DNA from: Mycolicibacterium doricum
GTDB lineage: Bacteria; Actinomycetota; Actinomycetes; Mycobacteriales; Mycobacteriaceae
Assembly: GCF_010728155.1 (NCBI RefSeq)
Contig: NZ_AP022605.1
Location: forward strand, 682,001 to 746,000
Length of the DNA: 64,000 bases
Direction of reading: 5' to 3'
Position numbers and translations under genes: made by a program. Positions 47,244-58,087 of this stretch are shown in pieces. The notes beneath the pieces were generated by a model. That model made no database searches, had not been told where the DNA came from, and saw nothing but the letters and a program-made list of their open reading frames with translations. Position 1 is the first letter of the stretch, and each line of letters starts with the position of its first letter.

Positions 47244-48349
47244 TCGACGACGCGATCAGGCGCCGCGGCAATGCGGGCTGGCTGGCCGGCGCCGCGGGCC
47301 TGGCCGCGGTCGGCTCACTGGCCGGAGTGACGGTGGCCCGCTCGCTGATACGCCGAGTCACCGACGACGACCCGTATGTCGCCGAAGACTTCGAGTTGCT
47401 CGACGCCGACCGCAGCTCGGTGGTCACCACCACCGACGGGGTGCCGCTGGCCGTCCGCGAGGTCGGCCCCACCGACGCTCCGCTGACCGTCGTGTTCGCC
47501 CATGGCTTCTGTCTTCGCATGGCCGCCTTCCACTTCCAGCGGGCCCGCCTGTCGGAGCAGTGGGGCGATCAGGTCCGCATGGTCTTCTACGACCAGCGCG
47601 GCCACGGCCAGTCCGGCGAGGCGGCGCCGGACACCTACACCGTCGCGCAGCTCGGACAGGATCTCGAATCGGTGCTGGCCGTCGTCGCTGGGCGTGGGCC
47701 GGTGGTGCTGGTAGGCCACTCGATGGGCGGCATGACCGTGCTCTCGCACGCACGGCAGTACCCGCAGCGTTATCCCACCCGTGTCGTCGGCGCCGCGATC
47801 ATCTCGTCGGCCGCCGAGGGCGTATCCCGTTCCCCGCTCGGTGAGATCCTGAGAAATCCTGCGCTGGAGGCGGTTCGGTTCGCGGCACGCTACGCCCCAG
47901 GCACCGTGCACCGCACCCGCGGGCTGGCCCGGGCGGTGATCGGCCCGATCCTGCGCGCGGGATCCTACGGTGACGAGAAGATCAGCCCGAGCGTCGTCGC
48001 CTTCTCCCAGAAGATGATGCACGACACGCCGATCCCCACGCTCGTCGAGTTCCTGCACGCGCTGGAGGTGCACGACGAGACCGGTGGCCTGAGCACCCTG
48101 GCCAAGATCCCGACGCTGATTGCCTGCGGCGACCGGGACCTGCTCACCCCGGTGGAGTACTCGCAGGAGATGGCGGCCGTGCTGCCCAAATGTGAGCTCG
48201 TCGTCGTGCCCGGCGCGGGCCACCTGGTTCAGCTCGAACAGCCGGAGGAGATCGACGACGCGCTGGTGCGGCTGGTCGAACGCGCCACACCGTCCAGACT
48301 CGTCGCCCTGACCCGGCGGATCCGCGACCGGGTACGGCCCCGTGGCTGA
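47240..48349 (+). CDS. Membrane-anchored alpha/beta hydrolase
   Basis: 369 aa from TTG 47240 overlapping the alr stop. One N-terminal hydrophobic segment ([22 protein letters not shown] region) precedes the hydrolase: oxyanion region FAHGFCLRM, nucleophile Ser in VGHSMGGM, Asp in CGDRDLLTP and His in [10 protein letters not shown]. All triad residues are present. The substrate is unknown. It lies within the alr-tsaE operon of fast growers, with 8-bp overlap to tsaE. Confidence 0.85.
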   Translation: MIDDAIRRRGNAGWLAGAAGLAAVGSLAGVTVARSLIRRVTDDDPYVAEDFELLDADRSSVVTTTDGVPLAVREVGPTDAPLTVVFAHGFCLRMAAFHFQRARLSEQWGDQVRMVFYDQRGHGQSGEAAPDTYTVAQLGQDLESVLAVVAGRGPVVLVGHSMGGMTVLSHARQYPQRYPTRVVGAAIISSAAEGVSRSPLGEILRNPALEAVRFAARYAPGTVHRTRGLARAVIGPILRAGSYGDEKISPSVVAFSQKMMHDTPIPTLVEFLHALEVHDETGGLSTLAKIPTLIACGDRDLLTPVEYSQEMAAVLPKCELVVVPGAGHLVQLEQPEEIDDALVRLVERATPSRLVALTRRIRDRVRPRG

Positions 48350-48809
48350 CCGGGAGAGCGGCACCGCCGAACTGGCCACCGCGCAGGACACCATGGAGCT
48401 GGGCGCCCGGCTGGGCGCACACCTGTGCGCCGGTGACGTCGTCGTGCTTTCCGGACCGCTCGGCGCAGGAAAGACCGTGCTGGCCAAGGGCATCGCCGAG
48501 GCGATGGATGTCGAGGGCCCAGTCACCTCGCCCACATTCGTGCTGGCTCGGGTGCACCGCGCGCGGCAGCCCGGCCGGCCGGCCATGGTGCACGTCGACC
48601 TGTACCGGCTACTCGACGACCCCGGCACCGACCTGCTCGCCGAACTCGACTCACTCGACCTCGACACCGATCTCGACGATGCGGTCGTCGTCGTCGAATG
48701 GGGTGAGGGCGTCGCCGAGCGGCTCTCCGACAACCACCTCGACATCCGGCTGGAACGCGCCGTGGAGACCGATGCGCGCATCGCGATCTGGCATTGGAGC
48801 CGACCGTGA
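48342..48809 (+). CDS. tsaE: tRNA t6A biosynthesis ATPase TsaE
   Basis: 155 aa. Walker A GPLGAGKT, then SPTFVLARVH, HVDLYRL and EWGEGVAERL, all typical of TsaE. It drives the TsaBDE complex that forms N6-threonylcarbamoyladenosine in ANN-reading tRNAs. GTG 48342 overlaps the upstream gene; its stop overlaps tsaB by 4 bases. Confidence 0.95.
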   Translation: MADRESGTAELATAQDTMELGARLGAHLCAGDVVVLSGPLGAGKTVLAKGIAEAMDVEGPVTSPTFVLARVHRARQPGRPAMVHVDLYRLLDDPGTDLLAELDSLDLDTDLDDAVVVVEWGEGVAERLSDNHLDIRLERAVETDARIAIWHWSRP

Positions 48810-49441
48810 GCAGGCTCGTCCTGGCCATCGACACCGCCACCCCCGCCGTGACCGCCGGGGTGGTGCGCCGGGCCGATGACGCGGTCAGCGTGCTCGCCGA
48901 GCGGGTGACCGTGGACCCGCGGGCGCACGCGGAACGGTTGACGCCGAACGTGCTGGCCGCCGTCGGGGACGCCGGAATCACCATGGAGCACCTCACCGCC
49001 GTGGTGGTCGGCTGTGGGCCGGGCCCGTTCACCGGCCTGCGCGTCGGGATGGCGACGGCCGCCGCCTACGGTCACGCGCTGGGCATACCGGTGTACGGAG
49101 TGTGCAGCCTCGACGCCATCGGGGTCGCGACGTGCGGCGAGGCACTCGTGGTGACCGACGCCCGTCGTCGGGAGGTGTACTGGGCGCGCTACCGCGACGG
49201 CGTCCGGATCGACGGTCCCGCGGTCAGCGCACCCGCCGACGCGCCATCCGGCGCCACCGTCGCGGCCGGATCGCCCCATCATGCAGCCTTTCGCCACCTT
49301 ACCGTCGTCGGCCCGCAGTACCCGTCGGTCGAGGGCCTGGTCCGCGCCGTCTCCGACTGGACCGCGGAGCCCGGCGCGCTGGTGCCGCTGTACCTGCGCC
49401 GCCCCGACGCGACGCCGCGCGCCGAACAGATCCGCCGGTGA
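48806..49441 (+). CDS. tsaB: tRNA t6A biosynthesis protein TsaB
   Basis: 211 aa from GTG 48806 ([19 protein letters not shown]). ASKHA-fold partner of TsaD with [17 protein letters not shown]. It works with TsaD and TsaE encoded beside it. GTGA overlaps on both sides show tight translational coupling. Confidence 0.94.
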   Translation: MSRLVLAIDTATPAVTAGVVRRADDAVSVLAERVTVDPRAHAERLTPNVLAAVGDAGITMEHLTAVVVGCGPGPFTGLRVGMATAAAYGHALGIPVYGVCSLDAIGVATCGEALVVTDARRREVYWARYRDGVRIDGPAVSAPADAPSGATVAAGSPHHAAFRHLTVVGPQYPSVEGLVRAVSDWTAEPGALVPLYLRRPDATPRAEQIRR

Positions 49442-49914
49442 GCATCACCTACGGCGCCCTCACCAAAGACGATGCCGCCCGTTGCGCCGACCTGGAGGCA
49501 CAGCTCTTCCCGGGCGACGATCCGTGGCCCGCACGCGCGTTCCTCGCCGAACTGAGCGCCCCGCACAACCACTACGTCGCGGCCCGCGCCGACGGTGTCC
49601 TCGTCGGCTATGGCGGCATCGCGCGGCTGGGCCGAAACGCGCCGTACGAGTACGAGATCCACACCATCGGTGTGGATCGGGGCTATCAGGGCCGCGGCAT
49701 CGGCCGCCGGATGCTCGAATCACTGCTCGAGATCGCCGACGACGGCGTGGTGTTCCTCGAGGTGCGCACCGACAACGAGCCGGCCATCGCGCTGTACCAG
49801 AGCGTCGGGTTCGCCAGGATCGGGTTGCGCAAGCGCTACTACCGGGTCAGCGGTGCCGACGCCTATACGATGAGGCGAGACCCACCCAGCGTTGCGAAGC
49901 GAGAAGTGCCGTGA
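49438..49914 (+). CDS. rimI: Ribosomal-protein-S18-alanine N-acetyltransferase RimI
   Basis: 158-aa GNAT enzyme. The acetyl-CoA motif is [30 protein letters not shown] is the usual RimI ending. It acetylates N-terminal alanine of ribosomal protein S18 in the family; mycobacterial RimI may be less specific. Located between tsaB and tsaD with 4-base overlaps on both sides. Confidence 0.93.
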   Translation: MSITYGALTKDDAARCADLEAQLFPGDDPWPARAFLAELSAPHNHYVAARADGVLVGYGGIARLGRNAPYEYEIHTIGVDRGYQGRGIGRRMLESLLEIADDGVVFLEVRTDNEPAIALYQSVGFARIGLRKRYYRVSGADAYTMRRDPPSVAKREVP

Positions 49915-50933
49915 TCATCCTGGCCGTCGAGAGCTCCTGCGACGAGACCGGTGTCGGTATCGCCGAACTCACCGCCGACGGCACCGTGACCCTGTTGGCC
50001 GACGAGGTGGCCAGCAGCGTCGACGAGCACGCGCGCTTCGGTGGTGTGGTGCCCGAGATCGCCTCGCGCGCCCACCTCGAAGCGCTCGTCCCCACCATGC
50101 GGCGCGCGCTCGACACCGCCGGTGTCGGCAAACCCGACGTCGTCGCCGCCACGATCGGGCCCGGGCTGGCCGGCGCCCTCCTGGTGGGAGTGGCTGCCGC
50201 CAAAGCCTATTCGGCGGCCTGGCAGGTGCCGTTCTACGGGGTGAACCACCTCGGCGGACACCTGGCCGCCGACGTCTACGACCACGGACCGCTGCCCGAG
50301 AGCGTGGGGCTCTTGGTCTCCGGCGGCCACACCCACCTGCTGCACGTGCGGTCGCTCGGGGAGCCGATCATCGAGCTCGGCAGCACGGTCGACGACGCGG
50401 CGGGGGAGGCGTACGACAAGGTGGCGCGTCTGCTCGGGCTGGGTTACCCCGGCGGCAAGGTGCTCGACGACCTGGCCCGCGAAGGCCACCGCGACGCGAT
50501 CGTGTTCCCGCGCGGGATGACCGGTCCCCGCGACGATCCCTATGCGTTCAGCTTCTCCGGTTTGAAGACCGCCGTCGCGCGCTATGTGGAGGGGCATCCC
50601 GAAGCCTCGCAGGCCGATGTCGCCGCGGGTTTCCAGGAGGCGGTGGCCGATGTGCTCACCCGCAAGGCGGTGCGGGCGGCCGAAACGCTGGGGGTCTCGA
50701 CGCTGATCATCGCGGGCGGGGTGGCGGCGAACTCGCGGCTGCGGGAGCTGGCCGGACAGCGGTGCGCCGAAGCCGGCCTGACGCTGCGCATTCCGCGGCC
50801 CCGGTTGTGCACCGACAACGGCGCGATGATCGCGTCGTTCGCCGCTCACCTCATCGCCGCAGGTGCCACGCCGTCACCGCTCGACGCGGCCAGTGACCCG
50901 GGCCTGCCGGTGATGCGGAGCCAGGTGGCGTGA
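49911..50933 (+). CDS. tsaD: tRNA N6-adenosine threonylcarbamoyltransferase TsaD
   Basis: 340 aa from GTG 49911 ([17 protein letters not shown]). Metal ligands in the HLGGHLAA motif (His-x3-His), SGGHTHLL, and [11 protein letters not shown] near the end. It transfers the threonylcarbamoyl group to A37. Operon with tsaE, tsaB and rimI. Confidence 0.96.
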   Translation: MIILAVESSCDETGVGIAELTADGTVTLLADEVASSVDEHARFGGVVPEIASRAHLEALVPTMRRALDTAGVGKPDVVAATIGPGLAGALLVGVAAAKAYSAAWQVPFYGVNHLGGHLAADVYDHGPLPESVGLLVSGGHTHLLHVRSLGEPIIELGSTVDDAAGEAYDKVARLLGLGYPGGKVLDDLAREGHRDAIVFPRGMTGPRDDPYAFSFSGLKTAVARYVEGHPEASQADVAAGFQEAVADVLTRKAVRAAETLGVSTLIIAGGVAANSRLRELAGQRCAEAGLTLRIPRPRLCTDNGAMIASFAAHLIAAGATPSPLDAASDPGLPVMRSQVA

Positions 50934-51049
50934 ACCGTCGTCCGGGGAGGTGGACGTTCGGTGTCGTACAGGCGACACGTCGGGGACGTGTCGGCCCACC
51001 TTCCGACCAACCCGCGGTACTTCGACCGGACAGGCAGCCACCCAGCCTT

Positions 51050-51081
51050 GAGTGCTAGCACTCGCATGTATAGAGTGCTAG
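51050..51081. promoter_or_regulatory. CIRCE (HrcA operator) of groES-groEL1
   Basis: CTAGCACTC-9 nt-GAGTGCTAG at 51055-51081 is the CIRCE inverted repeat with the canonical spacer. An extra half-site GAGTGCTAG overlaps on the left (51050-51058), making GAGTGCTAGCACTC an additional contiguous palindrome. HrcA is expected to repress from here. Confidence 0.92.
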
Positions 51082-51220
51082 GTGGCAGGCGGCCAACCCT
51101 CGTGTCGGCACCCGCGACGACGGCGCTCGGGACCGGACGCATGCCGAACATCTGTAAACGCTGGAAACATTCAGGTCCGGGACCACCTGGGCCTACACCG
51201 AACTAGTGGAGGGCTCCATC

Positions 51221-51523
51221 GTGGCGAGCGTGAACATCAAGCCACTCGAGGACAAGATCCTCGTCCAGGCCAACGAGGCCGAGACCACGACCGCTTCCGG
51301 TCTGGTCATCCCGGATACCGCCAAGGAGAAGCCGCAGGAGGGCACCGTTGTCGCCGTCGGCCCCGGCCGCTGGGACGACGAGGGTGAAAAGCGGATTCCG
51401 CTGGACGTGTCCGAGGGCGACACCGTCATCTACAGCAAGTACGGCGGTACCGAGATCAAGTACAACGGCGAGGAGTACCTAATCCTCTCGGCCCGCGACG
51501 TGCTGGCTGTCGTCAACAAGTAA
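51221..51523 (+). CDS. groES: Co-chaperonin GroES
   Basis: 100 aa from GTG 51221 ([21 protein letters not shown]). The mobile loop [21 protein letters not shown] and [24 protein letters not shown] are canonical. Shine-Dalgarno GGAGGG at 51208-51213. Controlled by the CIRCE element about 140 bp upstream. Confidence 0.97.
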   Translation: MASVNIKPLEDKILVQANEAETTTASGLVIPDTAKEKPQEGTVVAVGPGRWDDEGEKRIPLDVSEGDTVIYSKYGGTEIKYNGEEYLILSARDVLAVVNK

Positions 51524-51533
51524 GCACCCGTGT

Positions 51534-53221
<1,688 letters not shown>

Positions 53222-53237
53222 GTAGTCCAGTATCGGG

Positions 53238-53263
53238 CACCCCCGGCGTTCGGGCCGGGGGTG
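53238..53263 (+). terminator. Terminator after groEL1
   Basis: 10-bp stem CACCCCCGGC...GCCGGGGGTG with a 6-nt loop, followed by TTCT, starting 17 bp after the groEL1 stop. Confidence 0.88.
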
Positions 53264-53532
53264 TTCTGCTGTGCGGCCCGGCGCATCGGGATGCCATTGA
53301 TTCGCTGAATCGTCGAAAAGACACCATCGGCGCTGACAGGGAGTTTAATGTGATGTCCCGGCCTGACGGTCCCCCGGTCGGCGCGCAACACCGCGACGTG
53401 CCGATCTTCAACGAGGTGCGGCGCACAGTGGGGCAGTTCTATGCCTCCAGGTCTGCACCATCGGGACCCGCCGCTACACGGAGAGTCCGTGGCGCACACC
53501 GAACGAGCGGTCACACCAGGAGGGGGTGTTCG
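53264..53532. other. Intergenic region upstream of the oxidoreductase pseudogene
   Basis: No gene is supported. A short open stretch from 53353 (MSRPDGPPVGAQHRDVPIF) shows no recognised domain. AGGAGGGGG at 53518-53526 is a strong Shine-Dalgarno for the next gene. Confidence 0.5.
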
Positions 53533-54556
53533 ATGCGAACCAACCGCAAGTGGGTCCTCGCGCGACGTCCGACGGGCATCGTCGATCGCGATGATTTCGA
53601 GTGGCGCGAAGAACCCGCCCCGACGATCGATGGCGGTCAGTTCCTGGTGCGCAACCGTTGGTTGAGTTGCGATGCCGCACAGCGCAGTTGGATGGAGTTT
53701 GACACTTACATTCCGGCACTCCCGCCGGGCGGGGTGATGGCGTCCGTGTCGGTCGGTGAGGTGGTCGAATCCAACCACCCGGGTTTTCGGGTCGGTGAGT
53801 ACTTGTCCGGCGCGTTCGGGTGGCAGGACTACGCCGTCAGCGACGGCACGGCCTTCGGCGGTCTGCTGCCTCCGGTCGCGATCCCGCCGGGGGTGCGAGC
53901 CCACGGCCGCGCTGTCCCTCTTCGGCATCACCGGTCTCACCGCATATTTCGGTCTACTGGATGTCGGCACGCCTGCACAGGGGGAAACGGTCGTCGTCTT
54001 CGCCGCTGCCGGGGCGGTGGGATCACTCGTGTGCCAGATCGCCGTGCTCAAGGGTTGTCGCGTCGTGGGCATCGCGGGTGGGCCCCGAAAATGTGGCTGG
54101 GTCCGTGAACAACTGGGTGCCGACGAGGTGATTGACTACAAATCCGAAGGTCTGCGGGATCGGATCCATGAGACGTGTCCGGACGGCGTCGACGTGTTCT
54201 TCGACAATGTCGGCGGCGAAGTGCTGGACGCGGTCTTGGACAACCTTGCGGGCGGCGCGCGGATCGCGCTGTGCGGGGCGATCTCCGGGTACAGCGACCG
54301 CTTGAGCAGGGCGGCGCTCAGGAATCACGTAAGTTTGATCGTCAAACGCGCGGTGATGCGCGGTTTCCTGGTCTTCGAGTACCTGAACCGGGCCGACGAG
54401 GCGATAGTGGAGTTGGCGACCTGGGCGGGCGAGGGAAAACTCAGAAGCCATATCGACGTCGTCGAGGGACTCGAGAACGCGCCGGAGGCACTTCGGCGCA
54501 TCTTCATCGGAGAAAACCTCGGCAAACAACTCGTCAGGATCGGCGGCGTCGGCTGA
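53533..54556 (+). pseudogene. NADP-dependent medium-chain oxidoreductase gene with one-base frameshift
   Basis: ATG 53533 opens MRTNRKWVLARRPTGIVDRD, typical of the CurA/YncB-like alkenal reductase family, continuing to LLPPVAIPPGV. The remainder (EPTAALSLFGITGLTAYFGLL, AAAGAVGSLVCQIAVLKGCRVVGIAGG, NVGGEVLDAVL) is in the next frame. Deleting one C near 53896 restores about 340 aa. Cofactor site AAAGAVGS is intact in the distal part. Confidence 0.83.
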
Positions 54557-54593
54557 CGCCGGGACCGATTTCGCCTCGACGCGGCCGGCCGTG

Positions 54594-54609
54594 TACCCTT
54601 GGCCGCGTG
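54594..54609 (+). promoter_or_regulatory. Probable promoter giving a leaderless leader-peptide mRNA
   Basis: TACCCT at 54594-54599 within TGTACCCT is a good extended -10. The leader GTG begins at 54607, 7 bp downstream, where transcription would start. No Shine-Dalgarno precedes it, so the leader ORF is probably translated leaderless. Confidence 0.6.
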
Positions 54610-54681
54610 GATATCGGTGTGCATGCTGGCTATTGGCGCTTTAGCAAGGCTCCGGGCGGAGCCGACAAGGCGCAGCGCTAA
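54607..54681 (+). CDS. aroG leader peptide with Tyr-Trp-Arg-Phe cluster
   Basis: A 24-codon ORF from GTG 54607: VDIGVHAGYWRFSKAPGGAD then KAQR. Tyr, Trp and Phe codons lie within four codons (54631-54642), the three end products of the pathway begun by the downstream DAHP synthase. Hairpin GGCTCC-GGGC-GGAGCC (54648-54663) lies just after the control codons; GGCTCCGGG (54648-54656) can instead pair with CCCGGAGCC (54693-54701). These are the expected parts of ribosome-mediated attenuation. The regulation is inferred from layout. Confidence 0.75.
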   Translation: MDIGVHAGYWRFSKAPGGADKAQR

Positions 54682-54702
54682 GCACGCATCCACCCGGAGC
54701 CC

Positions 54703-54730
54703 AGGCAGTGACCCATGGTCGCTGCCTTTT
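54703..54730 (+). terminator. Attenuator terminator of aroG
   Basis: 11-bp stem AGGCAGTGACC-CAT-GGTCGCTGCCT (one G-U pair) directly followed by TTTT and GTCATT. It lies 21 bp after the leader stop and about 60 bp before the aroG ATG. U-rich intrinsic terminators are uncommon in mycobacteria, so its place here is notable. Confidence 0.85.
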
Positions 54731-54791
54731 GTCATTCAAGGGCACCGGAAGTCCTCACCCAGGTGCCCACCCCAGGAAAGGCACCTCGAGA

Positions 54792-55844
54792 ATGAACCTG
54801 GCGCAGATCGCCACCCCGCCGGCCACCTCGGACCGGCGCATCCGCAGCTTCAGCGCGATTCCCAGCCCACACGAGGTGCTCGAAGAGTTCCCACTGGGCT
54901 CCCGGCGCGCCGAGCAGGTGGCCCGCGACCGCAACGAGATCGCAGACATCCTCGCCGGACGTGACGACCGGCTCCTGGTCGTGGTGGGTCCGTGCTCCGT
55001 GCACGATCCGGTCGCCGCACTGGACTACGCCAGCCGGCTTGCCAAGGTCGCCGACGAGCTCGGCGACCGGCTCAAGATCGTCATGCGCGTGTACTTCGAG
55101 AAGCCGCGGACGACGATCGGCTGGAAGGGCCTGATCAACGATCCGGGGATGGACGGCACCTTCGACGTGTCTCGCGGTCTGCGCATCGCCCGCCAACTGT
55201 TGCTCGACATCATCGACATCGGCCTGCCCGTCGGATGCGAATTCCTGGAACCGACCAGCCCGCAGTACATCGCCGACGCTGTCGCGTGGGGCGCCATCGG
55301 CGCCCGCACCACCGAATCCCAGGTACACCGCCAGCTCGCCTCGGGTCTGTCGATGCCCGTCGGTTTCAAGAACGGCACCGACGGCAACATCCAGGTGGCC
55401 GTCGACGGTGTGAAGGCGGCGGCCGCCCAGCACGTCTTCTTCGGGATGGACGACCTCGGCCGGGGCGCGGTGGTGAGCACCGAAGGCAACGAGGATTGCC
55501 ACGTGATCCTGCGCGGCGGCACGGACGGGCCGAACTACGACGCTGACGCGGTGCGGGCCGCGGCCGCCACGCTCACCGCGGCCGGGCTGCCCGGCCGGGT
55601 CGTCGTCGACTGCAGCCACGCCAATTCCGGCAAGGACCACATCCGCCAGTCCAGTGTGGCCGCGGAGGTCGCGCAGATGATCCGCGACGGGCACCCGGTC
55701 AGTGGCGTGATGCTGGAGAGCTTCCTCGTCGGCGGCGCGCAGTCCTGCGAGTCCCGGCCGCTCACGTACGGCCAGTCGGTCACCGACAAATGCATGGACT
55801 GGGCCGCGACGGCCTCAGTGTTGCGCAAGCTGGCTGCTTGCTAG
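54792..55844 (+). CDS. Type I 3-deoxy-7-phosphoheptulonate (DAHP) synthase
   Basis: 350 aa from ATG 54792 (MNLAQIATPPATSD). First step of the shikimate pathway: PEP plus erythrose-4-phosphate. Type I (E. coli AroF/G/H-like) signatures: VVVGPCSVHDP, EKPRTTIGWKGLINDP, GARTTESQVHRQLASGLSMP, FKNGTDGN, DCSHANSGK, and metal/substrate residues in GVMLESFL. Mycobacteria generally use a type II enzyme (Rv2178c), so this is an additional or alternative enzyme. It follows a leader peptide and terminator, implying control by aromatic amino acids. Shine-Dalgarno AGGAAAGG upstream. Confidence 0.92.
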   Translation: MNLAQIATPPATSDRRIRSFSAIPSPHEVLEEFPLGSRRAEQVARDRNEIADILAGRDDRLLVVVGPCSVHDPVAALDYASRLAKVADELGDRLKIVMRVYFEKPRTTIGWKGLINDPGMDGTFDVSRGLRIARQLLLDIIDIGLPVGCEFLEPTSPQYIADAVAWGAIGARTTESQVHRQLASGLSMPVGFKNGTDGNIQVAVDGVKAAAAQHVFFGMDDLGRGAVVSTEGNEDCHVILRGGTDGPNYDADAVRAAAATLTAAGLPGRVVVDCSHANSGKDHIRQSSVAAEVAQMIRDGHPVSGVMLESFLVGGAQSCESRPLTYGQSVTDKCMDWAATASVLRKLAAC

Positions 55845-55892
55845 GTTGCCCGCTGAGCCGGCCGTCGAACAGTGTCGTCAAAAGACGGAGAA

Positions 55893-55922
55893 GCCCCATC
55901 TCGGCGTTTGCTGAGATGGGGC
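55893..55922. terminator. Bidirectional terminator between aroG and whiB3
   Basis: Perfect 10-bp stem GCCCCATCTC...GAGATGGGGC with a 10-nt loop between the convergent genes. Confidence 0.85.
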
Positions 55923-55946
55923 GTTCTCGTTCGTCGAGAGGCCGTG

Positions 55947-56237
55947 TCAGGCGGTCCGGCGAATCCCGCGCTTGAGCAAGATCTCCCGCTCGGATTCGCT
56001 CAATCCGCCCCATATTCCGTATGGCTCGCCGACTGCGAGCGCATGCGAGCGGCATTGTGCGAGCACGGGGCACCGCCGGCACATTTCCTTGGCGCGCATT
56101 TCCCGCTGGGCGCGGGCCCGGCCGCGTTCGCCATCGGGGTGGAAGAACATCGAGGAATCGACACCCCGGCAAAGTCCGTGCATCTGCCAATCCCAGATGT
56201 CGGCGTTGGGTCCGGGCAACTGCTGCGGCTGAGGCAT
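55947..56237 (-). CDS. whiB3: Redox-sensing regulator WhiB3
   Basis: 96 aa starting MPQPQQLPGPNADIWDWQMHGLCRG, matching M. tuberculosis WhiB3 closely. Four Fe-S cysteines: HGLC, then CRRCPVLAQC. The GVWGG-type turn (GIWGGLSESERE) and basic tail KRGIRRTA bind DNA. WhiB3 links redox state to lipid synthesis and binds the sigma factor domain 4. Shine-Dalgarno AGAGGGG. It lacks about 6 residues between the GGL region and the tail compared with M. tuberculosis. Confidence 0.95.
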   Translation of the reverse strand: MPQPQQLPGPNADIWDWQMHGLCRGVDSSMFFHPDGERGRARAQREMRAKEMCRRCPVLAQCRSHALAVGEPYGIWGGLSESEREILLKRGIRRTA

Positions 56238-56638
56238 GGGAAAACCCCTCTCTGAAAACCCATTTCGGGAACGGATTAGAGCGTGCGTCGTGGAACAGAT
56301 CCGAGCACTTGTCGCCGATGACCACTCGTGCACACAACGTAGAAGGGAGAAAGAATTTCCGTCAATAGCCCGATCATGTGCTCAATCGCATATCCATAGC
56401 TCAAAAATTTACGTCACGTTCATCGTTCTGACTTGCCGTCGGCGCGAAACGTGCTAACGACCGAGGAGATGCTGGATCCTACGACGGCATTCGGCCAGTT
56501 CGCGGCCATTGGCCAGTGGCTGATCCGGTCGTCGGTTTAACGTCACCGTAACCCGGTACGCACGAAGAGTTAACCTCTCGGCGCGCTGCCGATCTCGATT
56601 TGCCGGTCCACGCGCCGAGGCCGCGTTGGTAGCGTCGC
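56238..56638. other. Divergent intergenic region of whiB3 and Rv3415c-like gene
   Basis: No gene is supported. The middle (56350-56460) is the most AT-rich stretch nearby and should contain the whiB3 promoter and a long leader. On the plus strand TAGCGT at about 56630, 3-4 bp before ATG 56639 and 9 bp before ATG 56645, suggests a leaderless start for the right-hand gene. Confidence 0.5.
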
Positions 56639-57421
56639 ATGGCCATGACCAGCCCGCTCCTCGACGCCGCGTTCGGCGGCCGTCCCCACCTGTGGCCGCT
56701 GCCCCCGCCGGCCGACGCGCAGGACCGGTGGCTGCGGGCGGTGGCCGCCGGCGGGCAGGGCCGCTACGCCGTCGCGCTCACCGACCTGACCGCCCTGAGC
56801 CGCTGCGCCGGCCCCGCCCCGCAATCCTTGGCGATGAGCACCAGGGCGTCGTTCCTGCGCCAACTGGGCGGCCACCGGCTGGCCGCGAACTGGGACGGCC
56901 GGGCGCTGCTGGTCGCCGACACGGAGGTAGCGGCCGCCGACGCGTTGATCGGCCTCGCGGCCGATGCCCTCGGAGTGTGCCGGTTTCCGGCGTCGCAGCG
57001 GCTACTGGACCGGGCGGCCGCGGTCCTGGAGGCCGCGCACGACGCTCGGTTGGCGGTGCGGCTCGAGTGGGTCAGCGCCGAACTGGCGATGATGCAGGGT
57101 GATGGTGCAACGGCCGTCGAGCACGCCGAACGCGCCGTGGCGGCGGCAGCGGTGTTCACCTCGCTCCGGCATCGCGTCAAATCCGACGTGGTGCTCGCCG
57201 CGGCGCTGTGTAGCAACGGCGAACTCGATCGTTGCCGGGCGATCGCGGACGCCGCACTCGACCGGGCCGGCGCGTTGGGACTGGTGCCGCTGCGCTGGGC
57301 GTTGGCCAGCCTGCTCGCTGACATCGGGAGCGCGGCGTACACCGCGAGCCAGGTGACCGACTCTCGCGACACCAGCGCAGATACTCTGCGACACAGGGGC
57401 GGTGTGTGGTCGGATCGCTAG
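56639..57421 (+). CDS. Conserved TPR-like protein, Rv3415c-type
   Basis: 260 aa, all-helical and Ala-rich, with paired-helix periodicity as in tetratricopeptide repeats (for example ALIGLAADALGVCRFPASQRLLDRAAAVLEAA). Start ATG 56639 or 56645. It lies upstream of sigD as Rv3415c does in M. tuberculosis. No enzymatic motif is seen. A link to SigD regulation is suggested only by conserved position. Confidence 0.78.
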   Translation: MAMTSPLLDAAFGGRPHLWPLPPPADAQDRWLRAVAAGGQGRYAVALTDLTALSRCAGPAPQSLAMSTRASFLRQLGGHRLAANWDGRALLVADTEVAAADALIGLAADALGVCRFPASQRLLDRAAAVLEAAHDARLAVRLEWVSAELAMMQGDGATAVEHAERAVAAAAVFTSLRHRVKSDVVLAAALCSNGELDRCRAIADAALDRAGALGLVPLRWALASLLADIGSAAYTASQVTDSRDTSADTLRHRGGVWSDR

Positions 57422-57508
57422 TCCGGGTGGCGCCCGTAGGCATCGTTATTGTTTAGCTGAGCCAGACCGTCGGATACGCCGTTCGTAACGTTGGAGAACA
57501 CACCCACG

Positions 57509-58087
57509 ATGACACTTTCGAGAGACCGTCTCGATGCTGTCGTCGCTGAGGCAGTTGCGGGCGATCGAGATGCACTCCGGGAAGTGCTGGAGACCATTCG
57601 ACCAATCGTCGTGCGGTACTGCCGAGCCAGGATCGGCGCGACCGAGCGAAGTGGCCTCTCCGCAGACGACGTTGCGCAGGAGGTGTGCTTGGCCGCCATC
57701 ACGGCGATGCCGCGCTACAAGGAACAGGGACGACCGTTCCTCGCCTTCGTGTATGGCATCGCAGCGCACAAGATCGCGGACGCCCACCGGGCGGCGAGCC
57801 GAAACAAATCGGACCCCACCGACGTGGTGCCAGAACGGTTCTCCGGCGAGGCGGGCCCCGAACAGCTCGCCATCAACGCCGAGTCGTCGGCCCGGATGGA
57901 GGAGCTGCTCGGTGTGTTGCCGGACAAGCAACGCGAGATCCTCATCCTGCGCGTCGTCGTCGGTATGAGCGCAGAAGAGACCGCCGAGGCCGTCGGGAGC
58001 ACCGCGGGAGCCGTCCGCGTGGCGCAGCACCGCGCCCTGGCACGGCTGAAGGCCGAGATCATCGCAACGGGGCACGACCATGCCTGA
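57509..58087 (+). CDS. sigD: ECF sigma factor SigD
   Basis: 192 aa from ATG 57509, with GGAGA about 13 bp upstream; an upstream TTG at 57491 is less likely. Region 2 (AVAGDRDALREVLETIRPIVVRYCRARIG, SADDVAQEVCLAAITAMPRYKEQGRPFLAFVYGIAAHKIADAHRA) and region 4 (LPDKQREILILRVVVGMSAEETAEAVGSTAGAVRVAQHRALARLK) are complete. The stop lies within rsdA (8-bp overlap), the usual sigma/anti-sigma coupling. Confidence 0.95.
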   Translation: MTLSRDRLDAVVAEAVAGDRDALREVLETIRPIVVRYCRARIGATERSGLSADDVAQEVCLAAITAMPRYKEQGRPFLAFVYGIAAHKIADAHRAASRNKSDPTDVVPERFSGEAGPEQLAINAESSARMEELLGVLPDKQREILILRVVVGMSAEETAEAVGSTAGAVRVAQHRALARLKAEIIATGHDHA

